Notes: a model not told the origin generated them from the letters alone. DNA of 64,000 nucleotides from Paenibacillus sp. JJ-223 (GCF_927798175.1 NZ_CAKMMP010000011.1:1-64000), one strand, 5' to 3'. Positions 43,144-53,857 are shown, counted from the first letter of the stretch. A program made the numbers and translations.

Positions 43144-44430
43144 CTACCTGCTCTGCTCAGATTCCCCTGATTCCTGCGGATGCTCTTGTTGCGGCGATGA
43201 AGTCAAATACACATGCTCAGGATGGGGATGGCTGAGAAAATCATGATGCGAAATGGCCCAGCCGTAAGCACCGGCATATTGAAACAGCAGAATGTCCCCG
43301 ACGCGCACCTCGCCGGCAACGACATCGCTTGCCAGCACGTCCTTCGGCGTGCACAGCTGCCCGACAACCGTGAATGGTTCCCCGTACACCGCAGGCCGCG
43401 CGTATTCATGCGGCCACTCCTCCACGCGGATCACCTCGAACGGGTGACTGTGCTGCCAGGACACCGGTAGCCGAAAATGATGCGTGCCGCCGCGCACGAT
43501 GGCATATGTCCGCCCATGGTTCTTTTTCACGTCCAGCACTTCTGTCGCATAATAACCGCTGGATGCCGTAAGATAGCGGCCGCACTCAAACAGCAGCGTG
43601 GTACCATGAGGCAATTCCCTGTCCAGCATTGGAGCAAGTTCCCCTACGAATGCCTCCCACTCGAATTGTCGTTCCAGATCCGCATAGTTCACGCCGATTC
43701 CTCCTCCCGCGTTCAAATACCGCAAAGGAAAACCATATTGCGCGGCCCATTCGCGGGCAAGTCGGCAATAATATTCGACCAGCTTTACATGCTGGTCTGC
43801 GTCAAGATTGTTGGAGAGCGAGTGGAAGTGGAATCCTTCCACCCTGACATTCTCCATCCCCATGGCCAGCTCCGCCACGATCGGCAGTATGTCCTCATCG
43901 ATGCCGAACTGGGTGGGACGGCCGCCCATCGCCAGCGTGGCCTGGGGCAGCGGCCCTTTCAGGTTGATGCGCAGCAGCACGGATACCGTCACGCCGCGTT
44001 TTCCTGCGAGATCGTTCAGCTTGTTCAGCTCATGCAGGCTTTCCGCGTGGATGAGCTGTACCCCGTAATCGATGGCACCGGTCAGTTCGGCTTCGGTTTT
44101 GCCCGGGCCGCCAAAAACGATCGGAATGTCGGCCGACACCTCGCGAACCTTCGCAACCTCGCCGAGTGATGCAACCTCGAAGCCATGCACCACCGGAGCC
44201 AACGCCCTTAGAACATGTTCTTCCGAGTTTGCTTTGATGGCATAAAACAGCCTGCTGGACGGCGGCATCGATTGCACGCGCTGACGTACATGGCTAACCA
44301 ATGCACTCACGTCCCGGATATAAGCGCACACCGGTTCATGACCCCGCTGCTTCATTTCGCGAACGTGGGCATGGATACGCCCGCGCTGCTGTTCAAAGCT
44401 TACGTTCGGTTCCTGCCGACTTACAGCCAT
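43144..44430 (-). CDS. PLP-dependent fold-III decarboxylase (SbnH-like)
   Basis: A 428-residue enzyme of the ornithine/diaminopimelate decarboxylase type. The PLP lysine is Lys66 in FYAIKAN; HFHSLSNN and a glycine-rich LNAGGGIGVNY bind cofactor phosphate. SbnH in the staphyloferrin B pathway decarboxylates citryl-diaminopropionate. Its place right after the SbnB-like gene, overlapping by 10 bases, and before two NIS synthetases supports this role over amino acid decarboxylation. Confidence 0.87.
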   Translation of the reverse strand: MAVSRQEPNVSFEQQRGRIHAHVREMKQRGHEPVCAYIRDVSALVSHVRQRVQSMPPSSRLFYAIKANSEEHVLRALAPVVHGFEVASLGEVAKVREVSADIPIVFGGPGKTEAELTGAIDYGVQLIHAESLHELNKLNDLAGKRGVTVSVLLRINLKGPLPQATLAMGGRPTQFGIDEDILPIVAELAMGMENVRVEGFHFHSLSNNLDADQHVKLVEYYCRLAREWAAQYGFPLRYLNAGGGIGVNYADLERQFEWEAFVGELAPMLDRELPHGTTLLFECGRYLTASSGYYATEVLDVKKNHGRTYAIVRGGTHHFRLPVSWQHSHPFEVIRVEEWPHEYARPAVYGEPFTVVGQLCTPKDVLASDVVAGEVRVGDILLFQYAGAYGWAISHHDFLSHPHPEHVYLTSSPQQEHPQESGESEQSR

Positions 44431-45443
44431 AGCCGCGTTCCTTTCCCCTGCTCAACCGCACGGGCATACATCTCCGCAGCGCTTGAAATATCCTCGATGG
44501 CCATGCCCATCGGGTTCAGTACGATAATCTCGTCGTCATGCTCCCGGCCAGGCTTGGCTCCGATCAGAATCTCGCCGAGCTCGGCGTGCAGCTGCTCGCG
44601 GGAGAACCTGCCTTCCAGCACCAGCTGGTTGATGATTTTTTTCTCGCGGTTGGACTGGTCCCAATCATCCACCACCACCTTGTCTGCCTGAACAAACGCG
44701 TCCTTGTGCAGGTCCATGATCGAAATGTTGCTTACAAACGTGCCTTTGGACAGCCACTCGTAAGGAATGTGAGGCGCAGAAGCCACCGTTGCCGTCACCA
44801 GCACTTCCGCTTTGCGAACGGCCTGCTCGGAGGATACGGCTACTTGTACATCCACATCGCCGAAGCGGGAGCTTATCTCGTCCGCAAGGCTCCGGGCCGT
44901 ATCGGCATTCAGATCAAACAAGTGCAGCTCACGAATGGAGCTGAATTGCTCCAGCAGCGACATCGCCTGCATTTTTGCAATGACGCCGCAGCCGATCACG
45001 CTGACGACGCGAAATCCCTCTTTTGCCAAATACCTGGCACCGATCACCGTTACCGCCGCAGTCCGCATGCCGCTAATAATGCTGCCCTCCATCACGGCAA
45101 CCGGATAGTTGCTTTCGGGGTCGTTCAGAATGATAAGAGCGCTTGCACGTTCCTTTTGGCGTTTTTGCGGATTGTCATGTTTGCTGCCGATCCACTTCAA
45201 ACCGCTGATCGCAATATCTCCGCCAACATAGGCGGGCATTGCGATAATCCGGTCGGCGATATGCCCGGTCTCTTCGTTCACCCGAAGGTATGGCTTGAGC
45301 GGTTGGACAGTATCTTTGCGGGCATGCAGCTCCAACGCTCGGGTAACTGCTTTGACATATGGTTCTGATTGCAGCCCTTGGAGATCTATAATATCTTGTT
45401 TATTTAAATACAAAAGGCTGTGTTCCTGTTGAACGGTACTCAT
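44421..45443 (-). CDS. N-(2-amino-2-carboxyethyl)-L-glutamate dehydrogenase (SbnB-like)
   Basis: A 340-residue NAD-dependent enzyme of the ornithine cyclodeaminase/mu-crystallin family. The Rossmann motif is VVSVIGCGVIA, and KWIGSKHDNP matches the substrate side. SbnB oxidatively cleaves the SbnA product into L-2,3-diaminopropionate and 2-oxoglutarate, both building blocks of staphyloferrin B. The ATG at 45443 follows GGGAGAG; the frame to 45482 would overlap the SbnA-like gene. Overlaps the SbnH-like gene. Confidence 0.9.
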   Translation of the reverse strand: MSTVQQEHSLLYLNKQDIIDLQGLQSEPYVKAVTRALELHARKDTVQPLKPYLRVNEETGHIADRIIAMPAYVGGDIAISGLKWIGSKHDNPQKRQKERASALIILNDPESNYPVAVMEGSIISGMRTAAVTVIGARYLAKEGFRVVSVIGCGVIAKMQAMSLLEQFSSIRELHLFDLNADTARSLADEISSRFGDVDVQVAVSSEQAVRKAEVLVTATVASAPHIPYEWLSKGTFVSNISIMDLHKDAFVQADKVVVDDWDQSNREKKIINQLVLEGRFSREQLHAELGEILIGAKPGREHDDEIIVLNPMGMAIEDISSAAEMYARAVEQGKGTRLWL

Positions 45444-45468
45444 ATCGTCATTCTCTCCCTTGTTCGAT

Positions 45469-46569
<1,101 letters not shown>

Positions 46570-46571
46570 CT

Positions 46572-46600
46572 ATTATGCATACCCTTTTTTTTCCTGTCAA
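46572..46600 (-). promoter_or_regulatory. Promoter of the SbnA-like operon
   Basis: Minus strand TTGACA, 17 bases, CATAAT. Confidence 0.7.
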
Positions 46601-46638
46601 CCGAAAAATCGACAGAGAATTTTTCACAAAAATCGGCA

Positions 46639-46667
46639 TTGACATTGAGAATCATTCTTGATAATCT
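46639..46667 (+). promoter_or_regulatory. Promoter of the MFS-synthetase operon with embedded Fur box
   Basis: TTGACA, 17 bases, TAATCT. The spacer TTGAGAATCATTCTTGA is itself a Fur box, so iron-loaded Fur would cover the promoter core. Confidence 0.8.
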
Positions 46668-46717
46668 GTTCAGCAATTGCTTGTAATTTCCAAAATCGGG
46701 GTGGGTGAAACGGCAAA

Positions 46718-48031
46718 ATGATGCCACATAAAGCCTGGAACCAGAGCATTCGCATCCTCTCCGGGGGGCGGTTTCTTTCCAGCGCAGGACTGACGGGAAT
46801 CAGCCCGTTCATTCCGTACTACATGGAGCACATGAACGCGGGAACCCCCGAGGAAGTGCTGATGTGGACCGGTCTGTCCGTATCTGCGCCCGCCCTTTCG
46901 TACGCCCTGCTCACTCCCTTCTGGGGGAAAATCGGGGATCGGTGGAGCCGCAAATGGATGGTCGTTCGCGCCCTTGTCGGCCTGGCACTGAGCATGTTCT
47001 TGATGGGCATCGCACAGACGCCGTTCCAATTCTTTTTGTTCCGGCTCTGCCAAGGGGCCTTCGGGGGCATATCCGATGCCAGCAGCGCCTTCGTCGGATC
47101 GCATGCGCCCGCCAAGCAGCAAGGGTTTGCGCTTGGCAGACTGGAGCGGGCATCGGCAGCCGGACTGCTCGTCGGTCCACTGCTCGGCAGCATCTGCGTC
47201 AATACGTGGGGAAGCCGCCCGCTCTTGTTCATTACGGCCGGATTGACGATGGCCTTCGCCCTGCTGGCCGCCTCTTCGCTTGCAGGTGCGGCTAAGCCGG
47301 GCAAGAGCCTTTCCATCCCTTTTTCTGCGGATAAACGTGCGGACGGATCAGCTTCGCCAGTTCAACGATCCGTTCCAGTCACAGAATTGGCTGCGAAAGC
47401 TCCGCCCGACAAAGGCGGCATTCTACACGCGTTCCGTTCGCTTGTTTTTCATCCGTTAGCCAGAAGATTGGTACTTGCCGGAATCGTGTTCAAGCTGGTC
47501 GATTTTGCAACATTCACGATGTTTACGCCATTCATCCGCGAGCTCATTCCGTCGTCCACCGCGGCGCTTGTCGTCGGACTTCTGCTGGCCATGTCTTCCG
47601 TCGGCGAACTCGTGGGTGCATCCTGGTGGGGCAAGCGGAACGACCGGCATGCGCCCGAGAGCAATCTCCGTTGGGCAGCTCTGTTGTGCGGAATTTGCGT
47701 ACTGGCGCATACACTTCCGCTTGGCGTGGCATGGCTGATCGCCATTCGCTTCCTGCAGGGCTTTTTCTATAGCGCCCTGCTTCAGACCGTCATGCTGAAC
47801 GTGCTGCGGTCGTCAACCGACTCGGACCGCGGCGTCCGGATCGGCGCAACCAACAGCATGCTGATGGTCGGGCAGCTCACGGGACCTACGCTTGGCGTTT
47901 GGATCGGCGCTGCTTGGGGAATATCGGCGGTATACCTCGTCATGGGATTTGTCATGGTTGCAGCTCTATTCGTCGTTCCGCGCAGCCCTGTGTCCGAAAG
48001 ACAAGCCCCCTTGCAGGTGCCGCTCCAATAA
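46718..48031 (+). CDS. MFS siderophore exporter (SbnD-like)
   Basis: A 437-residue transporter with twelve transmembrane segments and the loop 2-3 motif GKIGDRWSRK. A variable cytoplasmic loop lies at about 195-235. Its place beside NIS synthetases and under a Fur-controlled promoter points to export of the finished siderophore, as for SbnD. In Staphylococcus aureus sbnD is likewise followed by the synthetase gene sbnE. Confidence 0.88.
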   Translation: MMPHKAWNQSIRILSGGRFLSSAGLTGISPFIPYYMEHMNAGTPEEVLMWTGLSVSAPALSYALLTPFWGKIGDRWSRKWMVVRALVGLALSMFLMGIAQTPFQFFLFRLCQGAFGGISDASSAFVGSHAPAKQQGFALGRLERASAAGLLVGPLLGSICVNTWGSRPLLFITAGLTMAFALLAASSLAGAAKPGKSLSIPFSADKRADGSASPVQRSVPVTELAAKAPPDKGGILHAFRSLVFHPLARRLVLAGIVFKLVDFATFTMFTPFIRELIPSSTAALVVGLLLAMSSVGELVGASWWGKRNDRHAPESNLRWAALLCGICVLAHTLPLGVAWLIAIRFLQGFFYSALLQTVMLNVLRSSTDSDRGVRIGATNSMLMVGQLTGPTLGVWIGAAWGISAVYLVMGFVMVAALFVVPRSPVSERQAPLQVPLQ

Positions 48032-48047
48032 ATGACGAAAGGACGAC

Positions 48048-49910
48048 ATGACCATGAGCAAAGAGCAACTCATCGACCCGTTAAAAGGCCATGCTTGGTT
48101 GGAGGAGGGCTCGCCTTCTCCTTCCCTGCTGGCTCGCCGCGAAATGCTGAGCAGGATACTGAACGCCTATTTGCGCGAAACGGGACAGCATGATCCTTAC
48201 TTCACAGATTCTCGCCTACCGAACATATCGCTGGCCATTAGGCTCCCATCCATCGGACAGATCGTTTACGGTTCGCTGCTTCACCGCTCGCTGGCCGGGC
48301 ATCACGTTTATGGGGAAAACCTGTATGCCTCCGAAATTGAACGACAACATCCGGACGATCGGAAAGCGCTATCTTTTGAGGAAGCCGTTGCCCTTCTGCT
48401 GGACGACATTGCGCTGTCTCAACAAGGATCATCTCATGATGCCATGGCCCAAAAGATCCAGTTGCAGCAGATGGTTACCAACAGCCTGCAGCATATGGAA
48501 TCCTATCTTGAGCATGCTTACGTGTCCGGGCCTCCGGCCAGTCTGGACTTCAACGCTGCCGAGCAGGCCTTGTTGTGCGGACATCCGTTCCATCCAACGC
48601 CAAAAAGCCTTGAAGGCTTCAGTTCTGCCGATTCGCTCGCTTATTCGCCGGAATATGGCGTAACATTTCCGCTCAGCTGTTTTGCCGCAGCGCCTGAATG
48701 GATCGGCGAAGACTGGCTTGATCCCGCGGACGGCGCATCGGACGCTTCCTGGATCCCTGCCGAAATGAGGGAAGCCGCGCATCGTTTTCTTCCGCCGGAA
48801 CGCAGCCATCACGTATTGCTCCCTTGCCACCCTTGGCAGGCAGGATACTTGCGCTCGCTTGAATCGGTGCAGAAGTTACTGGCAGAGGGGCACCTGGTCG
48901 ATTTGGGCAGCACGGGCCCTGCCGTGGTTCCCACTTCATCGGTCAGGACGGTGTGGAACCCGAAGGATCGGTGTTTCTACAAGCTCTCCCTGCATATTCG
49001 GATCACCAATTTCATTCGCGAGAACAATGAGGAACAGCTGCTGCGGACGCTGGATGCGTCGAGCATTGTGGCGAGTATAAAGGAACGTTGGCAGTCCCGG
49101 CGTTTTCAAATTTTGCTGGAAAAAGGCTATCGTACACTGGAACCGCCGCAAGCTTCTGCCCCGACGAGACGGGAGCAGCTGATGTCCGGCTTTTCCATGA
49201 TCGTGCGTGAAGCACCCGACGAGGTCGGCAGTGCCCCAGGCATACCTTACGTCATCGCTTCGCTGATGGAGGTGCTGCCCGGCGAACGCGAACCGCTTCT
49301 GTTCCGCGCCGTGCGGGAAAGCAAACAGGCAGGTTCAGGCGGAGAAGTCGATACAAATTTTCAGCCGGATTGGCAGGCCTGGTTCCGCGAATACGCGGAG
49401 CTGACCGTCGCGCCGATGCTGCGGCTCTACGCCGAAACGGGAATCAGCCTGGAAGCGCATGTGCAAAATTCGATGCTGCGCCTCCATGATGGCAAACCAT
49501 CCTCTTTCATCGTGCGCGATCTGGAAGGCATCAGCGTCAATCGGGAGCTTGCGGAGCAGCAGGGCTGGGTCGGGACGATCGTCCAAAGGGACAGCCCGGT
49601 CCTGTATTCGGAGGAGCAGGCGCGCCATCGTTTGAAGTATTATTTTTTCGTCAATCATCTCAGCCATGTCGTACAACGTTTGGCCTACTATTCCGGACAG
49701 TCGGAGATGCCCTTCTGGCATATTGCAAGCCGGACGCTGGAGCGTCTTCGCGAGCAGGCACTGCCCGGATCGTTGCTGGAACACATCGTCTGCGACCTGC
49801 TCACTGTACCCACGCTTCCGGCGAAAGCCAATCTGCTCAGCCGATTCCATCAGCGGGGCGAAACACCGTTATACGTGGATATTCCGAACCCGATGCGGGT
49901 GAAGGAATAG
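48048..49910 (+). CDS. IucA/IucC-family NIS siderophore synthetase (SbnE-like)
   Basis: A 620-residue synthetase with a motif set different from the tandem pair: CGHPFHPTPKSLEGF, LPCHPWQAG, PTSSVRTV, ITNFIRENNEEQ, EAHVQNSM and VRDLEGISV. This set recalls SbnE, which starts staphyloferrin B assembly by joining citrate to diaminopropionate. It follows the MFS gene by 16 bases, and AAAGGA precedes the ATG. A terminator follows. Confidence 0.88.
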   Translation: MTMSKEQLIDPLKGHAWLEEGSPSPSLLARREMLSRILNAYLRETGQHDPYFTDSRLPNISLAIRLPSIGQIVYGSLLHRSLAGHHVYGENLYASEIERQHPDDRKALSFEEAVALLLDDIALSQQGSSHDAMAQKIQLQQMVTNSLQHMESYLEHAYVSGPPASLDFNAAEQALLCGHPFHPTPKSLEGFSSADSLAYSPEYGVTFPLSCFAAAPEWIGEDWLDPADGASDASWIPAEMREAAHRFLPPERSHHVLLPCHPWQAGYLRSLESVQKLLAEGHLVDLGSTGPAVVPTSSVRTVWNPKDRCFYKLSLHIRITNFIRENNEEQLLRTLDASSIVASIKERWQSRRFQILLEKGYRTLEPPQASAPTRREQLMSGFSMIVREAPDEVGSAPGIPYVIASLMEVLPGEREPLLFRAVRESKQAGSGGEVDTNFQPDWQAWFREYAELTVAPMLRLYAETGISLEAHVQNSMLRLHDGKPSSFIVRDLEGISVNRELAEQQGWVGTIVQRDSPVLYSEEQARHRLKYYFFVNHLSHVVQRLAYYSGQSEMPFWHIASRTLERLREQALPGSLLEHIVCDLLTVPTLPAKANLLSRFHQRGETPLYVDIPNPMRVKE

Positions 49911-49916
49911 CATACT

Positions 49917-49960
49917 AAGAAGCCTGCATCCAAAGGGAGACGGGCTTCTTCACGTTTTAA
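49917..49960 (+). terminator. Terminator of the MFS-synthetase operon
   Basis: AAGAAGCC and GGGCTTCTT arms around an 18-base loop, followed by CACGTTTT. Moderate strength. Confidence 0.6.
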
Positions 49961-50082
49961 GGAAGGACCTAGGAAAAGACCTAAAGCAGCAACTTGAATT
50001 ATTCGGAACAATCAGATCACGGTTCAGTTCTGTCCCTCTCGCTCATAACCTATAGAAAAAGGACAAAGGAGGCTGGGCCGGA

Positions 50083-50421
50083 ATGCCTTCCAGAAAATCG
50101 TCAAGCGGTCTGGATGAAAATATCGCAGCCATGCTCTGTTACCTGTTTACCTTTGTAGGCGGCATCATCTTTCTAGCGGTGGAGAAACGGAGCCGGTTCG
50201 TTCTCTTTCATGCGCTGCAATCGGTTACCGTGTTCGGCATCATTATGGTGGGCCACGTCCTGTCTGCCTTTCTCCCCCTGTTCGGTGCGCTCCTGGCTGC
50301 ACTGTTGTCCATGCTGGGCTTGGTCGTTTGGCTCATCATGGTGGTCACCAGCTTGCAGGGAAAATGGCTCAAGCTGCCATGGGTCGGCGATTTTGCGGAA
50401 AAGCAGATGCGTCATTTCTAA
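50083..50421 (+). CDS. DUF4870-family membrane protein
   Basis: A 112-residue protein with three transmembrane segments and the N-terminal LDENIAAMLCYLFTFVGGII pattern of DUF4870. CAAAGGAGG precedes the ATG. Function unknown. Monocistronic. Confidence 0.82.
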   Translation: MPSRKSSSGLDENIAAMLCYLFTFVGGIIFLAVEKRSRFVLFHALQSVTVFGIIMVGHVLSAFLPLFGALLAALLSMLGLVVWLIMVVTSLQGKWLKLPWVGDFAEKQMRHF

Positions 50422-50505
50422 TTTAGCTGAGTAAACATAATAAATCGGATATCAACATTTCACGCCTCCAACCGTTCATCATCACCTGACCCGACGTTTT
50501 CCAGC

Positions 50506-50555
50506 CAAAACAAAAACACCGAAAACATGGCAGCCGATGCCGATGTTCTCGGTGT
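50506..50555 (-). terminator. Terminator reading left, downstream of pbuX
   Basis: Minus strand ACACCGAGAACAT, loop, ATGTTTTCGGTGT, TTTTGTTTT. It lies about 180 bases after the pbuX stop. Confidence 0.75.
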
Positions 50556-50557
50556 AG

Positions 50558-50675
50558 TGGTTCATGACGTAAGCGGTTCATGACCTGAATCATTCACAGC
50601 GTAAATCATTCATGAGATTCATTATTTACGCTGTATATCATTTGCGAGATTAACCACATGAATTTACATGGTTAA
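50558..50675. repeat. Cluster of direct and inverted repeats downstream of pbuX
   Basis: Contains two copies of GGTTCATGAC (50560-50584), an inverted pair CAGCGTAAAT/ATTTACGCTG (50597-50606 and 50624-50633), and a near-palindrome with TTAACC and GGTTAA ends (50650-50675). No gene or promoter is evident in 50422-50732. Confidence 0.5.
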
Positions 50676-50732
50676 CCATTCAACATATATAACAAGATGC
50701 AGCTTGGCTTCCCCGATCAGGCTCCCCGACGA

Positions 50733-52094
50733 TTATGCCGATTTGCCCGTTTCTCCAAGAATGCCTTCAGCCTGTTTCTCGGCCATCCGGGCTGCAGATT
50801 CCTTTGTACCCAGTCCATTAAACAACAGGTTCATGAAAATGGCTGTAAAGCTGCCGGCAATGATGCCGTTGCCGAGCATGATTTGCGCCCAATCCGGCGC
50901 ACCCGCAAACAATTGCGGAACGACCGTTACGCCAAGCCCCATCCCGACGGAGCAGGCAATGATGAACAGATTTTCATGACGGCCCAGATCGACTTGCGTG
51001 CCCAAAATACGGATGCCGGAAGACACAACCATGCCGAACAAGGCTACCATCGCCCCGCCCAGAACCGAACCTGGAATCAGCTGCGCCAGCGCCGCGATTT
51101 TCGGCACGAATCCGATGACGACCAGCAATCCGCCGGCAACAACGATCACATCACGCGTTTTGACGCGGGTCATCTGGACAAGCCCTACGTTTTGCGAATA
51201 CGTCGTGTACGGGAACGAATTGAAAATACCGCCGAGCACGATGGCCAATCCTTCGGCACGATAACCGCGCGCCAAATCCTTCGAGTCAAGGTCTCTGTCC
51301 AAAATTTTGCCCAGCGCCATAAACACACCCGTGGACTCCGCTACGCTGACGATGGAAACCAGAATCATGGTCAGAATCGGAACGATTTCAAAGGTCGGCT
51401 TCCCGAAATAAAACGGCTGCACGACATGGAACCAGCTCGCTTCGCGAACCGGTGCGAAATCGACCGCGCCCATGAATCCGGCTGCAATCGTGCCTGCAAG
51501 CAGTCCGACCAATACGGAAATGGAACGCAGGAATCCTGTCGTGAAACGCGTCATCAGGATGATGAACACCAGCACGCCAAAACCAAGGATCAGATGAGTA
51601 CCGCTGCCGAAGTCCTCGGCTCCCTGACCGCCGCCCAGGTCATTAAATGCGACCGGAATCAGGGTAAGTCCGATAATGGTTACTACTGAACCCGTCACGA
51701 CAGGCGGGAAGAGCCGGATCAGTTTGCCGAACAATCCCGAGAACAATACCACGAACAATCCGGAGGCAATGATGGCGCCATAGATGGCTGACACTCCGCT
51801 CTTCATGCCGATCAGGATCATTGGCGAAACGGCTTGAAACGCACAACCGAGCATGACGGGCAGCCCGACGCCGAAGAAGCGGTTTCCCCATACCTGCAGC
51901 AGCGTAGCCACGCCGCAAGCAAGCAAGTCGATCGCGATCAGGTATGTGAGCTGCTCTGTCGTAAAACCGAGCGCACTGCTGACGATGAGCGGCACCACCA
52001 CGGCCCCTGCATACATAGCCAGCACATGCTGGAGCCCCAGCGAGAACGTTTGGATGGGATGACGGTGGCCTTGAAAGATACGTTCGCGTGCCAT
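50733..52094 (-). CDS. pbuX: Xanthine permease (NCS2 family)
   Basis: A 453-residue transporter of the nucleobase-ascorbate family with about fourteen hydrophobic segments. Signature regions are LGLQHVLAMYAGAVVVPLI, GSVVTIIGLTLIPVA and SVAESTGVFMA with the substrate-contacting glutamate. The ATG at 52094 follows GAGGAGGG and begins one base after the xpt stop codon. Cotranscribed with xpt under a guanine riboswitch, which indicates xanthine or guanine uptake. Confidence 0.92.
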   Translation of the reverse strand: MARERIFQGHRHPIQTFSLGLQHVLAMYAGAVVVPLIVSSALGFTTEQLTYLIAIDLLACGVATLLQVWGNRFFGVGLPVMLGCAFQAVSPMILIGMKSGVSAIYGAIIASGLFVVLFSGLFGKLIRLFPPVVTGSVVTIIGLTLIPVAFNDLGGGQGAEDFGSGTHLILGFGVLVFIILMTRFTTGFLRSISVLVGLLAGTIAAGFMGAVDFAPVREASWFHVVQPFYFGKPTFEIVPILTMILVSIVSVAESTGVFMALGKILDRDLDSKDLARGYRAEGLAIVLGGIFNSFPYTTYSQNVGLVQMTRVKTRDVIVVAGGLLVVIGFVPKIAALAQLIPGSVLGGAMVALFGMVVSSGIRILGTQVDLGRHENLFIIACSVGMGLGVTVVPQLFAGAPDWAQIMLGNGIIAGSFTAIFMNLLFNGLGTKESAARMAEKQAEGILGETGKSA

Positions 52095-52095
52095 A

Positions 52096-52683
52096 TCAGT
52101 TCGTGCCCTCCTCATCCGCAAACGTGACCTGTCCGTCCGACAGGGCGCCGATGCGAACCAGCGACTCCACGCGGTATCCGGCTTCCTTCAGCAAACGGCC
52201 GCCTGGCTGGAACGCCTTCTCGATCACGATGCCGATGCCCACAACCTCGGCCCCAACCTGCTCCACGATCCGTGCCAGACCAAATGCCGCTTCGCCGTTG
52301 GCAAGAAAATCGTCGATGATCAGCACGCGGTCGCCCGGTTCCATGAACTTTTTGGCTACCGTGATTTCATTGGTTTCCTGCTTGGTGAAGGAGTACACCT
52401 TCTCTACAAGAATATCCTCGCGCAGCGTAAGCGACTTCTGTTTGCGTGCAAAAATGAGCGGCACGTTCAACTCCAGCGCAGTCATGATGCCTGGCGCGAT
52501 TCCGGACGATTCGATCGTCAGGACCCGTGTAATCTTTTCCCCTTCAAAACGGCGGGTGAATTCCTTGCCGACTTCTTTCATCAACACCGGGTCCATCTGG
52601 TGGTTCAGAAACGAGTCGACCTTCAGCACCTGATTGGACAGCACAATGCCTTCCTGGCGCACCTTGTCCTTCAACAACTTCAT
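52096..52683 (-). CDS. xpt: Xanthine phosphoribosyltransferase
   Basis: A 195-residue type I phosphoribosyltransferase that converts xanthine and PRPP to XMP for purine salvage. The PRPP loop is [13 protein letters not shown]; the N-terminal [14 protein letters not shown] is typical of Xpt. The ATG at 52683 follows GGGGGAA; a TTG two codons earlier is less likely. Confidence 0.93.
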   Translation of the reverse strand: MKLLKDKVRQEGIVLSNQVLKVDSFLNHQMDPVLMKEVGKEFTRRFEGEKITRVLTIESSGIAPGIMTALELNVPLIFARKQKSLTLREDILVEKVYSFTKQETNEITVAKKFMEPGDRVLIIDDFLANGEAAFGLARIVEQVGAEVVGIGIVIEKAFQPGGRLLKEAGYRVESLVRIGALSDGQVTFADEEGTN

Positions 52684-52754
52684 TTGCAAGCTTCCCCCTG
52701 TAATTGCCCTCGCGATGTGCGGCCGGCCTCATACCCTTCACCGGGAGAACGGGA

Positions 52755-52812
52755 AAAACAAAAAGCCCGCCTTCCTCACTGCGGATTGGACCAGAGACGG
52801 GAAGACGGACTT
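52755..52812 (-). terminator. Riboswitch expression-platform terminator
   Basis: Minus strand: a 13-bp stem (arms AAGTCCGTCTTCC and GGAAGGCGGGCTT) ending in TTTTTGTTTTT, about 130 bases after the aptamer and 70 bases before xpt. Confidence 0.85.
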
Positions 52813-52943
52813 GTTGCAAACACGCAAAGTCAAAACGTGTCGGCAAAACGCACGGATCATCCAGAACTCGAAGGCCGGCAGCCGATAACCCAGCTCCGTC
52901 CTCGCAGTCCAAGGGTTTCAGCAGCCCCGATGATGCGGCGTTT

Positions 52944-53018
52944 CCTTCCCGTAGTCCGATCATTCCGGTGATCGGGTAGAGACATGCAGGCCTATTCCTG
53001 CACATATACGAGTAAAGG
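52944..53018 (-). ncRNA. Guanine-class purine riboswitch aptamer
   Basis: Minus strand shows P1 (CCTTTACTCGTA with TACGGGAAGG), P2 (TGCAGG/CCTGCA), the conserved GTCTCTACC junction, P3 (CGATCA/TGATCG) and the J3-1 segment GGACTAC. The C in ACTA is the specificity base that selects guanine over adenine. Purine binding should favour the downstream terminator and shut off xpt-pbuX. Confidence 0.9.
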
Positions 53019-53043
53019 CATATTCTTTTGAATGTTCATAAGG

Positions 53044-53071
53044 AACATAAACGTGTATACATAACTGACAA
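53044..53071 (-). promoter_or_regulatory. Promoter of the xpt-pbuX operon
   Basis: Minus strand TTGTCA, 16 bases, TATGTT, immediately upstream of the riboswitch. Confidence 0.6.
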
Positions 53072-53267
53072 TGTTAGAAGTATACCGAATTGGCGCCGTG
53101 AAATAAAGAAGTATTTTCATGTAATTTGCGGAAATCCCGTTAAAATTGTAGAAATAGGATGATGGCAGCGACATTTTTTTGTACAATATGTAAACGGAAG
53201 TTCGCTGTGGGGCGAAATGGATGGGGAAAATAACACTGGCAGCATTTTGCTGGTCAAAGGAGAGGGA

Positions 53268-53768
53268 TTGAGATTGAAAGGCTTGCTTAAAGAATTCAAA
53301 GAATTTGCCGTACGCGGCAACGTCGTCGATCTGGCAGTCGGTGTGATCATCGGTGCGGCATTCGGCAAAATCGTGACGTCCATCGTCAACGACATCATTA
53401 TGCCGCCTGTCGGCAAACTGCTTGGAGGCATCGATTTCAGCCAGAAAATCATTAACCTGGATCCGAAAATCAAAACGGCAAACGGTCAGGACATTACAAC
53501 GCTCGCCCAGGCGAATGAATTAGGAGCTACGGTCATCGCTTACGGGCAATTCATCAACGTACTTATCGATTTCCTCATCGTGGCATTCTGCATTTTCATG
53601 CTGGTGAAGGGCATCAACTTGCTCAAACGCAAAGAAGAGAAGAAACCCGAACCCGCAAAAACGACCAAGGAATGCAAGTACTGCCTGTCCGAAATCCCGA
53701 TTGCGGCCACGCGCTGCTCGCACTGCACGTCCCATCTGGATGTGGAAGGAAGCGGATCGCCGGCCTAA
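53268..53768 (+). CDS. mscL: Large-conductance mechanosensitive channel with zinc-ribbon tail
   Basis: About 166 residues. The N-terminal amphipathic helix and first pore helix read [19 protein letters not shown], then [12 protein letters not shown]; the second helix is near [16 protein letters not shown] and is followed by the usual basic KRKEEKK. Beyond the normal end is a C4 zinc-ribbon-like segment, [18 protein letters not shown]. MscL opens under membrane tension to release solutes. The start is TTG at 53268 or 53274, after AAAGGAG; the ATG at 53217 lacks a site and would add non-homologous residues. Confidence 0.85.
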   Translation: MRLKGLLKEFKEFAVRGNVVDLAVGVIIGAAFGKIVTSIVNDIIMPPVGKLLGGIDFSQKIINLDPKIKTANGQDITTLAQANELGATVIAYGQFINVLIDFLIVAFCIFMLVKGINLLKRKEEKKPEPAKTTKECKYCLSEIPIAATRCSHCTSHLDVEGSGSPA

Positions 53769-53806
53769 AAAAACAGGTTCTACGCGTTTCCTACGGGAAA
53801 AAAATC

Positions 53807-53857
53807 GGCCAAGTCCTCTGCGCTGCACATGCAGCGTCAGTATGGGCTTGGCCTTTT
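53807..53857 (+). terminator. Terminator of mscL
   Basis: GGCCAAG and CTTGGCC arms enclose an inner CGCTGC/GCAGCG hairpin and are followed by TTTT. Confidence 0.8.

Noticed and set aside
43144..44430. Diaminopimelate or ornithine decarboxylase for primary metabolism
   Set aside because: The fold fits, but overlap with the SbnB-like gene and position before NIS synthetases favour the SbnH role.
52813..52943. Small protein gene between riboswitch and terminator
   Set aside because: This is the riboswitch expression platform; open frames here have no binding site.
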